Positions 48,923-58,724 of a stretch of DNA of 64,000 bases are shown here, piece after piece. The stretch is taken from positions 310,001-374,000 of the forward strand of contig NZ_VIKR01000004.1 of NCBI RefSeq assembly GCF_007004765.1. The letters are read 5' to 3'. Position 1 is the stretch's first letter. The number at the start of each line of letters is the position of its first letter. Made by a program: the position numbers and the translations under genes. Under the pieces are notes generated by a model. It saw only the letters and a program-made list of their open reading frames with translations, was not told the origin of the DNA and made no database searches. The stretch comes from Aliikangiella marina (GTDB taxonomy: Bacteria; Pseudomonadota; Gammaproteobacteria; Enterobacterales; Kangiellaceae).

Positions 48923-50797
48923 CTATTTATCCATATTGAAAATTGTCGACATATTTTGTGAGGTCACTGCTCGCATCGCGCCTCGACTCGTTAGCTTATC
49001 AAGATGCAACTTATTACCCGCTACGCCTGATAAAACACCTAACGTCGCTTCAGGTAATGGGCCGCATTCAGTTAATTGATTAATGATAGCTTCAACCAAT
49101 GCGTCATTGTTTTGCGAGCCTGTTATTAGCCACTCAGCGAGGCAATCAAAAATAAGCTGATTACCAAACGGTGCAAGCCAACTGGGAATCTTGCGAATTT
49201 GAATTTGTTCGGCATCGGCTGGTTGAACTTCGAAACCTAACTTTACCAACAAATCATGAGTCTGTGCGTCTTCGAGCAAGCTTTGGGACAATTCAATCGA
49301 CTGCGGAAACAAGAGCGCGCGATTTTTGGCGATAAGATCACCTTCAAGCAAGTTGCTAATGAAATACCTTAGAAGACGTATAGCATCTGCAAAAAAACAT
49401 TCGTTTTCGAGTCTCAGTAAATAGTAGTCACCGGTCAACGGTACCAAATCTGAATCATTTACTGCAGTCGTTTTAGCAACGGGCGTCGCTCCCGCTTCGT
49501 CGCTGTGTCTCGCTCCTCCAGTAACCATTTTTTGTGTGGGCTCTGATACGGAAGGTTGAGAAACTTTCGATGAGCGGTCATTCAAATGACTCGTCGTATT
49601 GATAACACTTTTAATATAATCAAAAGTCTCCAGATTCCCTCCATCCTTCGGTGTTTGATACAAAGCGTGGCGCGATTGTCGCCTGGCAGTTAATGAACTT
49701 TCCGATGTTTCAACGGCCGAGAGTTCGTCAACACCTTCTTGCACTGATATCGCACTACTTTCGGGATAAATAGCTTCGACAAATTCGACTTGCTCGCTCA
49801 ATGCATCTGAAACACTTTTGGCTAACAAATCGTGAACTAATCGCTGCTCGCTAAACCTTACTTCATGCTTGGTTGGGTGGACATTGACATCAACTTGCGA
49901 AGCGTCAACATTTAAATAAATGATATAAGTCGCCATCCGACCTGGCGGTAACAATCCCTCATAAGCCTGGCGCACAGCGTGATTTAAAGTTTTATCCTTG
50001 ACCGGACGGCCATTGATAAATACATATTGAATATCAGACTCGCTGCGATGAAAGCTTGGCTTTCCCAGCCAACCAGAAATCTTAACAACCTCATGCTGGC
50101 ATTTAAATTCGATTGCACTATCGACGAACTGTTGACCGCAAATTGTCGCAATCCGTTTTAGGTATTGAGCAGGCTCAGCACAAGCAGGCACTCTCTTTGC
50201 GATTTTATGGTTATGCTTCAACATAAAAGCGATTGAAAAATTGGCGAGCGCCTGGCGTTTAAAAACTTCTTCAATATGATTAAACTCAGTCTTCTCTGTT
50301 CGCAAAAATTTTTGTCTCGCAGGCGTGTTAAAAAATAAATCAGCCACTTCGATTCGCGTCCCGGGAGAAGCCGCAGCTGGTTGAATATCAACAGCCATAT
50401 CTCTACCTTGCGCACTGGCTTGCCATGCAAGTTCACTGTCGCGTGTTCGCGAGGTCAAGGTGAGACGAGAGACTGCGCTAATACTCGCAAGCGCTTCGCC
50501 GCGGAAGCCAAGAGTTTGAATACAACCGAGGTCTTCAGTTTTGCTAATTTTACTGGTCGCGTGTCTAGTGAGCGCAAGCCCCATATCATCTTTGTGAATC
50601 CCCCGCCCATTATCGGTAATTCTAATCAAGCGTGCGCCGCCTCGCTCGACATCTACTTCGATACGCGAGGCGCCAGCATCAATACTATTCTCAAGAAGCT
50701 CTTTGACAACTGAGGCTGGGCGCTCGACAACTTCGCCGGCCGCGATTTGGTTCGCCAACCGATTATCGAGCAGCGAAATCCGTGTTTGATCTGACAA
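48923..50797 (-). CDS. mutL: DNA mismatch repair protein MutL
   Basis: A 624-residue MutL, the GHKL ATPase that couples MutS to later mismatch-repair steps. ATP-binding motifs are ELLENSIDAGA near residue 36, ITDNGRGI near 60 and GFRGEALASISAV near 96. A poorly conserved linker from about 330 to 430 precedes the dimerisation domain. The start is TTG 50797 with GGAGC located in the end of amiB; another TTG at 50830 would add 11 residues without a ribosome site. Absence of the endonuclease motif DQHAxxE(x)4E is typical of gammaproteobacterial MutL paired with MutH. Confidence 0.95.
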   Translation of the reverse strand: MSDQTRISLLDNRLANQIAAGEVVERPASVVKELLENSIDAGASRIEVDVERGGARLIRITDNGRGIHKDDMGLALTRHATSKISKTEDLGCIQTLGFRGEALASISAVSRLTLTSRTRDSELAWQASAQGRDMAVDIQPAAASPGTRIEVADLFFNTPARQKFLRTEKTEFNHIEEVFKRQALANFSIAFMLKHNHKIAKRVPACAEPAQYLKRIATICGQQFVDSAIEFKCQHEVVKISGWLGKPSFHRSESDIQYVFINGRPVKDKTLNHAVRQAYEGLLPPGRMATYIIYLNVDASQVDVNVHPTKHEVRFSEQRLVHDLLAKSVSDALSEQVEFVEAIYPESSAISVQEGVDELSAVETSESSLTARRQSRHALYQTPKDGGNLETFDYIKSVINTTSHLNDRSSKVSQPSVSEPTQKMVTGGARHSDEAGATPVAKTTAVNDSDLVPLTGDYYLLRLENECFFADAIRLLRYFISNLLEGDLIAKNRALLFPQSIELSQSLLEDAQTHDLLVKLGFEVQPADAEQIQIRKIPSWLAPFGNQLIFDCLAEWLITGSQNNDALVEAIINQLTECGPLPEATLGVLSGVAGNKLHLDKLTSRGAMRAVTSQNMSTIFNMDK

Positions 50798-50798
50798 G

Positions 50799-52130
50799 TT
50801 ATGCTCCGGGGATAGACAACGTTTGGCCAATACGTAGGCTGTTGGACTTTAACTTATTGTGGGACTTCAAACGCTTGGTCGAAACGCCAAAATTTTGCGC
50901 AATTTCCGAAAGCGTATCGCCACTTTTGACTTTATAAGAACGGGACTTTGACAGCGCGGCGATACGAGTTCCCTCTGGTGGGTTATTTCTGAAGTAACGT
51001 TTAACGCCAGTAAACACCGCCTTGGCTATTTTGTTTTGTTCAGCAGACGTACGCAGCCGCTTTTCTTCTGTCGGATTGGAAATAAATGCCATCTCCACCA
51101 ACATTGCCGGTATATCAGGCATCCGCAAGACGATAAAAGCGGCTTTACGGATCCCTTTTCCATGCATTTTGTCCATTTTCTTCGACAATTCTCCACGCAC
51201 TTTCTCGGCAGCTTTTAAACTCTCTCCGACAGAATAGTGCATTGAAAGATCAAGTAACACCTGAGCAACCAGCGGATCTTTATTTTGTAAACTCTCAACA
51301 CCGCCGAGTAGATCAGAGCTTTTTTCTCTTTGCTCTAACCATTTACCCATCTCAGTATTCGCACCTCTTCTCGACAGAGTCCAGACGGACGCGCCCTTAA
51401 CCCTTGGATCGGTGAACCCATCTGCATGCAGAGAGATAAAAAGATCGGCTTTGTTTTTTCTCGCAAGTTTGGTTCGCTTTTCTAGCCCAACATAGTAATC
51501 AGAGGTTCGTGTGAGAAAGGCTTTAAAACCCGGCTCCTTATCAATCAACCGGGCCAAACGCTTAGCAACCTCCAAATTAACATTCTTCTCTAAAGTACCC
51601 CGTTTTCCCACTGCGCCAGGATCTTCTCCTCCGTGCCCAGCATCAATGGCAATAATAATATCCCGGTTTTCATTTTTAATCGCCGACTTCGCGGTCTTAA
51701 CCACTGTTTTCTTTGAATTCTTATCCCGCAAATCGATGACAAGTCGATGGCCATAGTTTTGATGAGGCTCTAGCGTAAAGTGCTTCCAAGTGACATCATT
51801 TTTTAAATCTAAAACCAAGCGAAGATCACCATCTTTTTGCTTTCCTGCACGCACCTTTTTGACAAGATCTCCCGGAAGATTGACTTTCGTCAAGTCGAGA
51901 TTCAGGTCTGCCTTTTCGATATCCACAAACAAGCGATAGGGGTTTTGGAGGGTTTTGGTTTGGTATTTAGGGGCGTTAGTCAGATCAATAACCACCCGCG
52001 TTTTTTCTGGATCTTGCCATAAACGAACACCCTTCACTTCGCCTGCCAATACCGGCGATGTAAAGTGCACAACTAACACTATATACAAACAAAACTTGGC
52101 TAGTTTCGTTAACAAATCAACACCCATCAA
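50799..52130 (-). CDS. amiB: N-acetylmuramoyl-L-alanine amidase AmiB/AmiC type
   Basis: A 443-residue periplasmic amidase that cuts the lactyl-amide bond of peptidoglycan during cell separation. It has a signal peptide (LAKFCLYIVLVVHFTSPVLAG), an N-terminal AMIN domain (KGVRLWQDPEKTRVVIDL), an Amidase_3 catalytic domain with zinc ligands in IDAGHGGEDPGAVG near residue 155, SLHADGF and LVEMAFISNPTEEKRL, and a C-terminal LysM domain (YKVKSGDTLSEIAQNFGV). The family name AmiB is given from gene context beside mutL. Confidence 0.95.
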   Translation of the reverse strand: MMGVDLLTKLAKFCLYIVLVVHFTSPVLAGEVKGVRLWQDPEKTRVVIDLTNAPKYQTKTLQNPYRLFVDIEKADLNLDLTKVNLPGDLVKKVRAGKQKDGDLRLVLDLKNDVTWKHFTLEPHQNYGHRLVIDLRDKNSKKTVVKTAKSAIKNENRDIIIAIDAGHGGEDPGAVGKRGTLEKNVNLEVAKRLARLIDKEPGFKAFLTRTSDYYVGLEKRTKLARKNKADLFISLHADGFTDPRVKGASVWTLSRRGANTEMGKWLEQREKSSDLLGGVESLQNKDPLVAQVLLDLSMHYSVGESLKAAEKVRGELSKKMDKMHGKGIRKAAFIVLRMPDIPAMLVEMAFISNPTEEKRLRTSAEQNKIAKAVFTGVKRYFRNNPPEGTRIAALSKSRSYKVKSGDTLSEIAQNFGVSTKRLKSHNKLKSNSLRIGQTLSIPGA

Positions 52131-52200
52131 GACAACCTGTTTGATTAACCATACCGCAATTTAATCAATAACTTCAACTTCATTAAGTAACGCATTGTTT

Positions 52201-52674
52201 TTATTGTAGTAACTTATAGTGCCCAGTCAATTTTTCAGCTAGTTTAAGCGCTAGCTCACTGGACTTGACGTCCAGTGTAATACTTCTTGATTCGCCTTCA
52301 TAGTCTAATTCGATGGTTAAATCGGCTTGCGGGATGAAACCAAGCCCTTTTTCGGGCCACTCAACTAAGCAGACGGCTTGCTCGTCTAAATAATCACGAA
52401 TACCAATGTACTCGAGCTCTTCAGGGTCGCCGAGGCGATAAAGGTCAAAGTGATAAAATAGACAATCTTCCAGTTGATAAGGTTCAACTAACGTGTAGGT
52501 GGGACTTTTGGTGCTACCTTGGTGTCCGGCAGCTCGCAAGATTCCACGAACTAAGGTCGTTTTACCAGCGCCTAGTGGTCCATTTAAAAAAATTAAGCAT
52601 TTTTTGGGCAGCAAAGCCGCGATTTCGCGCCCCAGTTTTTCTGTTGCCCGCTCGTCTGATATCAAGAACTTCAA
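52201..52674 (-). CDS. tsaE: tRNA threonylcarbamoyladenosine synthesis ATPase TsaE
   Basis: A 157-residue ATPase that helps TsaB and TsaD form t6A37 in tRNA. The P-loop is NGPLGAGKTTLVRGIL near residue 31, followed by a KSPTYTLVEPYQ block, the HFDLYRL segment near residue 75, and VEWPEKG. Family length matches. It is translationally close to nnr (33 bases) and 70 bases from amiB. Confidence 0.96.
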   Translation of the reverse strand: MKFLISDERATEKLGREIAALLPKKCLIFLNGPLGAGKTTLVRGILRAAGHQGSTKSPTYTLVEPYQLEDCLFYHFDLYRLGDPEELEYIGIRDYLDEQAVCLVEWPEKGLGFIPQADLTIELDYEGESRSITLDVKSSELALKLAEKLTGHYKLLQ

Positions 52675-52707
52675 AGCATTCGATCCAAGCCAAAATTTCG
52701 CGCTATG

Positions 52708-54234
52708 TTAACACTTTTCGCTGATGGGCGGATTGACTAATTGCGGCAAATAGGCAAATAAATCACTCGCAATTAGTCCGCGATAATTAGCATTTTCTCC
52801 CGCGGCGCGATCGGCAGCTTCCCCGTGAATAACCACTGCCAATGTAGCAGCCTCAAATAGTGAAATGCCTTGGGCAAGCAAACCACCGACAATACCGGAT
52901 AAAACATCTCCCATTCCACCGGTTCCCATTCCGGGGTTACCCACAGGGCAAACGATGGTTTTACCCGATTGATCGGCAATGACAGTGCCCGCACCTTTCA
53001 AAACGCAAACGCCACCGTACTTTTTGGCAATTTCTCGTGCCGCCGCGTAACGGTCCGCATTGATAGCGTTGACTTTTTTGTTGAGAAGCCGTGAAGCCTC
53101 TCCAGGATGTGGCGTTAGCACCCACTTTTCATTGGTTAGATGATTTTGCGCAAGCCAGTTAAGTCCGTCTGCATCTATGACCTTCATCATCGAATCAAAA
53201 CCGTCATGTTTAGTGACGGCTGACATCCAACTTTGCCCCCAATTTTTTTTGCCAAGGCCGGGCCCAATAACTAAAACATGGTGCACCGATAGCTCATTCA
53301 CTTGCGACATCACCTCATGCTCAGGGATATTTTTTGCCATAACTTCGGGAAAGGTTGACACCAACGCTAAGGCCCCACCTTCTAGCCAAGTAGAGGTTAA
53401 CCCTGCGCCACACCGAGCCGCTGCTTTAGATACCAAAATAGCCGCTCCCGTGTAGCCGTTTGCTCCGCCAATAATGACACAATGACCATTGGCACCTTTG
53501 TGAGCGGAGGGTAAACGGGGCGCTAATCGATGATTCAAAGTGAACCAGTTTTCTGCTTGAACTTCACTTTCATAAGCAGTAAAACATTGCGTCGAAATAT
53601 CCAAACCGTCAACTAATACTTTACCGCGGAAATCGGCGGCATCCCCTGTGTAGAGGCCTTGTTTCAGTCCAATATAAGTCATCGTAATTTGCGCTTTTAT
53701 CGCACAATTAACCACTTCACCCGTATTCGCATTGAGTCCAGAAGGAATATCAATAGAGAGCACCGGAATCTCATGACGGTTGATCGACTCGATTGGTTCA
53801 ATGAAAGGAGCTCTCACTGCTCCGCTTATTCCAGTACCGAGCATTGCATCGACTAAGACTTGGTAGTCGTTGAGATCAATTTCCGACCAATCAGCCCTTG
53901 CAATGTCAAATTTTTGTAATTGTTCGTAGGCGATTTTGGCGTCACCTTGAAGTTTTTCTGGCTCGCAAAAACAACACAAAGTGACTTCAAAACCTGCCGA
54001 TTTAGCTAGCGCCGCAACAATATATCCATCGCCGCCATTATTGCCTTTACCGCTTAAGACGAGAATTTTTCGTGCATCAGGCCAATATTGTAACAAGCAA
54101 TCAAATGCCGCTTGGCCGGCTTTTTCCATCAGTGGGAAGGTTCCTTGATCGCTCGTTTCAGCATAAGTTAATTCAATGCCTCGAACCTGTTGCGCAGTGA
54201 AAAGTGGACCAGTTGGCGGTTGTGGTAATTTCAT
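52708..54234 (-). CDS. nnr: Bifunctional NAD(P)H-hydrate epimerase/dehydratase
   Basis: A 508-residue fusion protein that repairs hydrated NAD(P)H. The N-terminal epimerase domain has VLSGKGNNGGDGYIVA near residue 60. The C-terminal ADP-dependent dehydratase has ANGHCVIIGGANGYTG near 245, LTPHPGEASRLL near 375 and GNPGMGTGGMGDVLSGI near 440. The start is ATG 54234 with GGGGGATCTG upstream; the frame could reach 54297 but the ribosome site decides. It leads the operon with tsaE. Confidence 0.95.
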   Translation of the reverse strand: MKLPQPPTGPLFTAQQVRGIELTYAETSDQGTFPLMEKAGQAAFDCLLQYWPDARKILVLSGKGNNGGDGYIVAALAKSAGFEVTLCCFCEPEKLQGDAKIAYEQLQKFDIARADWSEIDLNDYQVLVDAMLGTGISGAVRAPFIEPIESINRHEIPVLSIDIPSGLNANTGEVVNCAIKAQITMTYIGLKQGLYTGDAADFRGKVLVDGLDISTQCFTAYESEVQAENWFTLNHRLAPRLPSAHKGANGHCVIIGGANGYTGAAILVSKAAARCGAGLTSTWLEGGALALVSTFPEVMAKNIPEHEVMSQVNELSVHHVLVIGPGLGKKNWGQSWMSAVTKHDGFDSMMKVIDADGLNWLAQNHLTNEKWVLTPHPGEASRLLNKKVNAINADRYAAAREIAKKYGGVCVLKGAGTVIADQSGKTIVCPVGNPGMGTGGMGDVLSGIVGGLLAQGISLFEAATLAVVIHGEAADRAAGENANYRGLIASDLFAYLPQLVNPPISEKC

Positions 54235-54396
54235 CAGATCCCCCAAATGCTCGACGTTTGGATAAACGAAAAGCGGTATCAAACTCGGCGGTGACAAGCC
54301 ACCTTAGATTGCAAAACTGAACAGGCGCCGATTGCCTATTACCAGCAAATACCTGTATTGATGATGTTAGTCTACCTGACTCAAGCTATTGACCAA

Positions 54397-54942
54397 TTAA
54401 CTTAAGTCAATAAAGTGCTCGCGATAATAGCTCAACTCTTCAATTGATTCTTTAATGTCATCGAGCGCCAAATGTTTATTTTGTTTTTTAAAACCGGCCA
54501 TAATTTGCGGTTTCCAGCGCACTGCCAGTTCTTTAATCGAACTTACATCTAAATTTCGGTAATGAAAATAATCATGAAGCGACGGCATATAGCGAACGAG
54601 AAAGCGTCTATCTTGACCGATGCTGTTGCCGCACATAGGTGACTTACCTTTGGGGACCCACTGCGCTAAAAATTCAATCGTCGCTTTCTCTGCATCGGAC
54701 TCAGAAACCGTCGAATCAATCACTCGTTGGGTTAAACCTGACTCTCCATGGTGTTTTGTACACCAAGCGTCCATCGCATCTAACAGCGATTGAGGTTGAG
54801 ACACCGCCATCATCGGCCCCTCCGCCAGGATATTTAAGTCTTTATCGGTGACAATGGTGGCGATTTCGATAATTCTTTCTTTGTTCGGATCAAGCCCAGT
54901 CATCTCTAAGTCAATCCAAATCAAGTTACTTTCTTCAACCAC
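54397..54942 (-). CDS. orn: Oligoribonuclease Orn
   Basis: A 181-residue DEDDh 3'-5' exonuclease that degrades short RNAs, down to dinucleotides including pGpG from c-di-GMP turnover. The first acidic pair is [11 protein letters not shown]. The others are RRFLVRYMP and [12 protein letters not shown] with the histidine-aspartate of the DEDDh set in the HLALDD region. It starts at GTG 54942, preceded by AAGGAGAAAAT. It is divergent from rsgA. Confidence 0.96.
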   Translation of the reverse strand: MVEESNLIWIDLEMTGLDPNKERIIEIATIVTDKDLNILAEGPMMAVSQPQSLLDAMDAWCTKHHGESGLTQRVIDSTVSESDAEKATIEFLAQWVPKGKSPMCGNSIGQDRRFLVRYMPSLHDYFHYRNLDVSSIKELAVRWKPQIMAGFKKQNKHLALDDIKESIEELSYYREHFIDLS

Positions 54943-55143
54943 ACATTTTCTCCTTAGTTCGTCAAAGTTAATTTTCCAAAGAAGGTTTTACTAGACCAAG
55001 CTGAGATAAATCTTTCAACTAACAATCTAAGCGCACTGTCACTAAGCGCAAAGACAAGTTTATTCGATAGTCTTATGTATAAGATAGTATATAATGCCCT
55101 CAATATTAAATGAATCAATCATCGATAGCTAACGAGATCCTTT

Positions 55144-56160
55144 TTGGCCAAACGAGACAAGCTGACCCAACGACAAAAAAGACAGGTCGCTAAAACCCAA
55201 AGAAAACGCCTCAATAAACAATCCCAAGCCGAAGAGCTCGGCGATTTATCTGCGCCAATGGAAGGATTACTCGTCAGCCGATACGGCGAGCAGGCTGATG
55301 TTCTCGCTCTGAAAGATCACCAAAAGTTTCGTTGCTACCTCAGACAAAACTTAGGGGCTCCCGTTCCAGGAGACAAAGTTCGGTTTCGTCTGGATCCGAA
55401 CCAGCAAGGTGTTGTCGAAACTATTCATGAGCGCCACAGTGTGCTTCAACGACCATCTCCACATCAGGGTTTGAAGCCAGTGGTTGCCAATATCGACAAA
55501 GTATTTGTTGTTATCGCTCCGCTTCCTGACTTTTCCGCCTTACTTCTGGACCGTTATCTAGTGGCAATAAGAGATGCGGAAATCCCTGTTCATATCATCG
55601 CTAACAAATGGGATTTAAGCGAAGAATTCAACAATCAACAGATCGAGGCTCAGCTCCAAACCTACCAACAGCTAGGCTATCCAGTGACGTTTGTTAGCAC
55701 AAAAAATGGCAAGGGTATTGACGAATTAGCAACAATCGCTAAAGACATCAGTAGCGTATTAGTCGGTCAGTCTGGGGTTGGAAAATCGTCGATCATTAAT
55801 CGGCTATTTCCTAGTCAACATAGCAAAGTCGATTTAGTGTCGAGTAACTCTCGCTTGGGGCAACATACGACTACAGCGTCTCAATTATTTTTATTCGACT
55901 CTGATGAATTGCAGCATGAAGGGTTCATTATCGACTCACCGGGAATTCGCGAATTCGGCCTTTGGCATATGGATAGTCATACCGTGGCAAATGGCTTTGT
56001 GGAATTTGATCCGCACATCGGCGGATGTAAATTCAGGGATTGTAAGCATGTCAATGAGCCAGGATGCGCCATCATCAATGCCGTAAAAACAGGCGAAATC
56101 AGCGAAAGCCGTTGGTTAAGTTACTGTAAAATAATCGCCAACGAAGAGACAAACAATTAA
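55144..56160 (+). CDS. rsgA: Ribosome small-subunit GTPase RsgA
   Basis: A 338-residue circularly permuted GTPase that checks the maturing 30S subunit. Domain order: a basic N-terminus, an OB fold (about 35-110), a G domain with HIIANKWDLS near 150 preceding P-loop GQSGVGKSSIINRL near 218, and a C-terminal zinc motif (CKFRDCKHVNEPGC) near 297. It starts at TTG 55144 after CGAGAT. The stop overlaps the convergent GGDEF-EAL gene by 4 bases. A TATAAT at 55090-55095 could be its -10. Confidence 0.95.
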   Translation: MAKRDKLTQRQKRQVAKTQRKRLNKQSQAEELGDLSAPMEGLLVSRYGEQADVLALKDHQKFRCYLRQNLGAPVPGDKVRFRLDPNQQGVVETIHERHSVLQRPSPHQGLKPVVANIDKVFVVIAPLPDFSALLLDRYLVAIRDAEIPVHIIANKWDLSEEFNNQQIEAQLQTYQQLGYPVTFVSTKNGKGIDELATIAKDISSVLVGQSGVGKSSIINRLFPSQHSKVDLVSSNSRLGQHTTTASQLFLFDSDELQHEGFIIDSPGIREFGLWHMDSHTVANGFVEFDPHIGGCKFRDCKHVNEPGCAIINAVKTGEISESRWLSYCKIIANEETNN

Positions 56161-58715
56161 TCGTCTATTTCAAATTGGCTGACAAAGGCTTTCACCTCTT
56201 GAATTTTCATCGGCTTTGCAAAATAAAATCCCTGGATAAGGTCATAATTCATTTGCTCAATAACTTCCAACTGCTCTTTAGTTTCTAAACCTTCAGCAAC
56301 AATATTTATCCCCAACGAGTGTGCTAATTGGCCGATAGATTCAACAATCGCCCGGTTTTGTCCCGACTCGCCAAGCGCGTTTATAAAAGAACGATCCAGT
56401 TTAATCGCATCAAATGGAAACTTATGTAAATAACTCAGTGACGAGTAACCGGTACCAAAATCATCCAAATAAACTTGGACTCCCATGGACTTTAACTCTC
56501 TCACGAAACTCATTGCCGCTTTATAGTCTTCTATTAAAATACTCTCGGTAATTTCAATGTTGAGTGACGAAGAGTCTAATCCCATTTGTAGTAAATTTTG
56601 TCTGATGTGATCGTCAAGCGTCCTAGCCAGTACTTGGAGTGATGAAACATTGACATTCACATAAAGGTGTTTAAGTATCGATTCTTGCTTAAATTCTGCC
56701 AAGGCTTCGCATGCCATCCTAATTACTTCTTCACCAATCTCTACAATTAATCCTGTTTCTTCCGCCACCGGAATAAACTCAGCTGGACTGACTAAACCAT
56801 TTTCCGGATGCTCCCACCGCACAAGCGCTTCTAATCCATCAATTTGATTGGTTCGAATATTGACAATAGGTTGGTAAACTAAAAACAATTGCTTTTCGGA
56901 AACCGCTTGTCGTAAATCACGTTCCATTTTCATGCGGCTGGTTACTAACTTTTTGATGTTTGCATCAAAATAACAGAACCTGTTTTTGCCTTGATGCTTC
57001 GCTTGATACATTGCTGCATCAGCGTCACTCATTATTGTTTCAGCAGAAGTTTCATGACTTTCTGCCAATCTGACACCTATACTCGCACTGGTAATCAGCG
57101 AATGATTGGCAACCTCCACGGGTTTTTTTAGCTCTGCGAGAATCCGAGTGCTTAATTTAAATGCGGCGTTTTTATCGTCCATTACTGGCATCAGTACACA
57201 AAACTCATCTCCCCCAAGTCGGGCCACCATATCATCGCTACGTAAACAACTTTTTAAGCGTTTAGCAACTTCAATTAAAAACAAATCACCAACATGATGT
57301 CCAAGACTGTCATTAATGATTTTAAACCGATCTAAATCCAAAAATAACAATGCTAATGGGTTCTTTCTTTCGCTTGGTTCTAGCTGTAACAATTCGTTCA
57401 ATGTGTTAGAAAGGTGTAACCTGTTGGGTAGGCCTGTTAATGCATCGTGAAGTGATTCAAATTCAAGACGTTTTTCAACAATCTTTCTTTTCTCAATGGT
57501 TTTTTCTAACTCAAAAGTTCGTTCTTTGACTCGCCGCTCTAAGCTTTCATGGGCTTGAATCAACGAATCTGAATCTTTTTTGCGGAGAATTGCATTAGCG
57601 ACTTGCTGTCCAATGGTTAGCAAAACAACCTGATCATCTCGCGTATAAACAACGTCGTCCACGTAGCTTTGCACTGCGAGAATACCAAAGACCCGATGCT
57701 TGTCTTTGAGCGGAACACCCAACCAACTGACGCAGCGCTCAGAACCAACCACACCATAATAGTCATCATTTCTGTGATACAAAAAAGTATTACCCGTCGC
57801 TAAAACTTTCTCGGTAAAGCCACCACTGTTAGGGTTCCCCGAAAAATCTCTGGGGCCTGGCTGCTCATCATGCTGATCAACAAAATAAGCAAAATCGATC
57901 TTGTTTCCATCTTCATTGAGGATCGCAATGTATTCGTTTTCCGCATACATTAATCGCTTAATCACTTGGTGGACGCTGTGATAAAACTCTCGTAAGCTCT
58001 CCGTTGTACTGACTAATTCAGAAATTTGAAACAGTGCCGCCTGAATCTCCTGACTTTTCTTCCGCTCTTTAACTTCTTTTGATAAGGCACTGTTAATTCT
58101 CTTTAAATCTTGAGTCCGCTCAATGACTCGTTGTTCAAGGACTAAATTAGCATCGAGCAGCGCCCGCTCGGATTGTTTACTTTTGAGTACTAAAGCTATC
58201 TGGCGAGCGACAAACTGAAGGATCGCTTCTTCATGTTTGCCATAAGAAATATCCTCACGGTAACTCTGAATCACCATACCGCCCATCACTTCGTCTTTGT
58301 ATTTCAGCGGAACGCCTAACCAATCATAACTGTCAGTACCCACATGATCGATCACGTTTTTCTCACCCAACCGCTTCACATCTGCTTTGGAAAGATGCTG
58401 GATCTTACCGGTTCGCAACATGTAACCGGTAAGTGTTCGGCGTAATTCTTCAACAGAAAGGGTATTAATTTCCTTGCTAATACTGGTATCGTACTCATCA
58501 ACAATATAAACAAAATTGACTAGACTTTGGTCTTGTTCATATAGCGCAACGAAAAAGTTCTTCGCATACATCAGTTGCTTGATGATGCTGTGAAGTTCTT
58601 TCGAATACTCTTCTATGGATGTTGTTGTAACCGCGCATTCAGTGATCTGAAAAAGCGCTTTTTCTAATGGCGTCTTTTTAAAGTCTGTATCAGTAATTTG
58701 ATCGACTGGCGTCAT
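56157..58715 (-). CDS. GAF-GAF-GGDEF-EAL c-di-GMP enzyme
   Basis: An 852-residue soluble protein with two GAF-like sensor domains (about 20-185 and 225-390), each followed by coiled-coil helices, then GGDEF (about 420-580) and EAL (about 600-850). GGDEF is intact at residues 501-505 and RSDD before it is the I-site. The EAL motif is at 629-631. The further phosphodiesterase residues (NVNVSS, DDFGTGYSS, KLDRSF, AEGLET) look intact, so both synthesis and hydrolysis of c-di-GMP are possible. Its start is 9 bases from the motB stop, which makes it the third gene of a motA-motB unit. Confidence 0.92.
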   Translation of the reverse strand: MTPVDQITDTDFKKTPLEKALFQITECAVTTTSIEEYSKELHSIIKQLMYAKNFFVALYEQDQSLVNFVYIVDEYDTSISKEINTLSVEELRRTLTGYMLRTGKIQHLSKADVKRLGEKNVIDHVGTDSYDWLGVPLKYKDEVMGGMVIQSYREDISYGKHEEAILQFVARQIALVLKSKQSERALLDANLVLEQRVIERTQDLKRINSALSKEVKERKKSQEIQAALFQISELVSTTESLREFYHSVHQVIKRLMYAENEYIAILNEDGNKIDFAYFVDQHDEQPGPRDFSGNPNSGGFTEKVLATGNTFLYHRNDDYYGVVGSERCVSWLGVPLKDKHRVFGILAVQSYVDDVVYTRDDQVVLLTIGQQVANAILRKKDSDSLIQAHESLERRVKERTFELEKTIEKRKIVEKRLEFESLHDALTGLPNRLHLSNTLNELLQLEPSERKNPLALLFLDLDRFKIINDSLGHHVGDLFLIEVAKRLKSCLRSDDMVARLGGDEFCVLMPVMDDKNAAFKLSTRILAELKKPVEVANHSLITSASIGVRLAESHETSAETIMSDADAAMYQAKHQGKNRFCYFDANIKKLVTSRMKMERDLRQAVSEKQLFLVYQPIVNIRTNQIDGLEALVRWEHPENGLVSPAEFIPVAEETGLIVEIGEEVIRMACEALAEFKQESILKHLYVNVNVSSLQVLARTLDDHIRQNLLQMGLDSSSLNIEITESILIEDYKAAMSFVRELKSMGVQVYLDDFGTGYSSLSYLHKFPFDAIKLDRSFINALGESGQNRAIVESIGQLAHSLGINIVAEGLETKEQLEVIEQMNYDLIQGFYFAKPMKIQEVKAFVSQFEIDD

Positions 58716-58724
58716 TTAAACTTC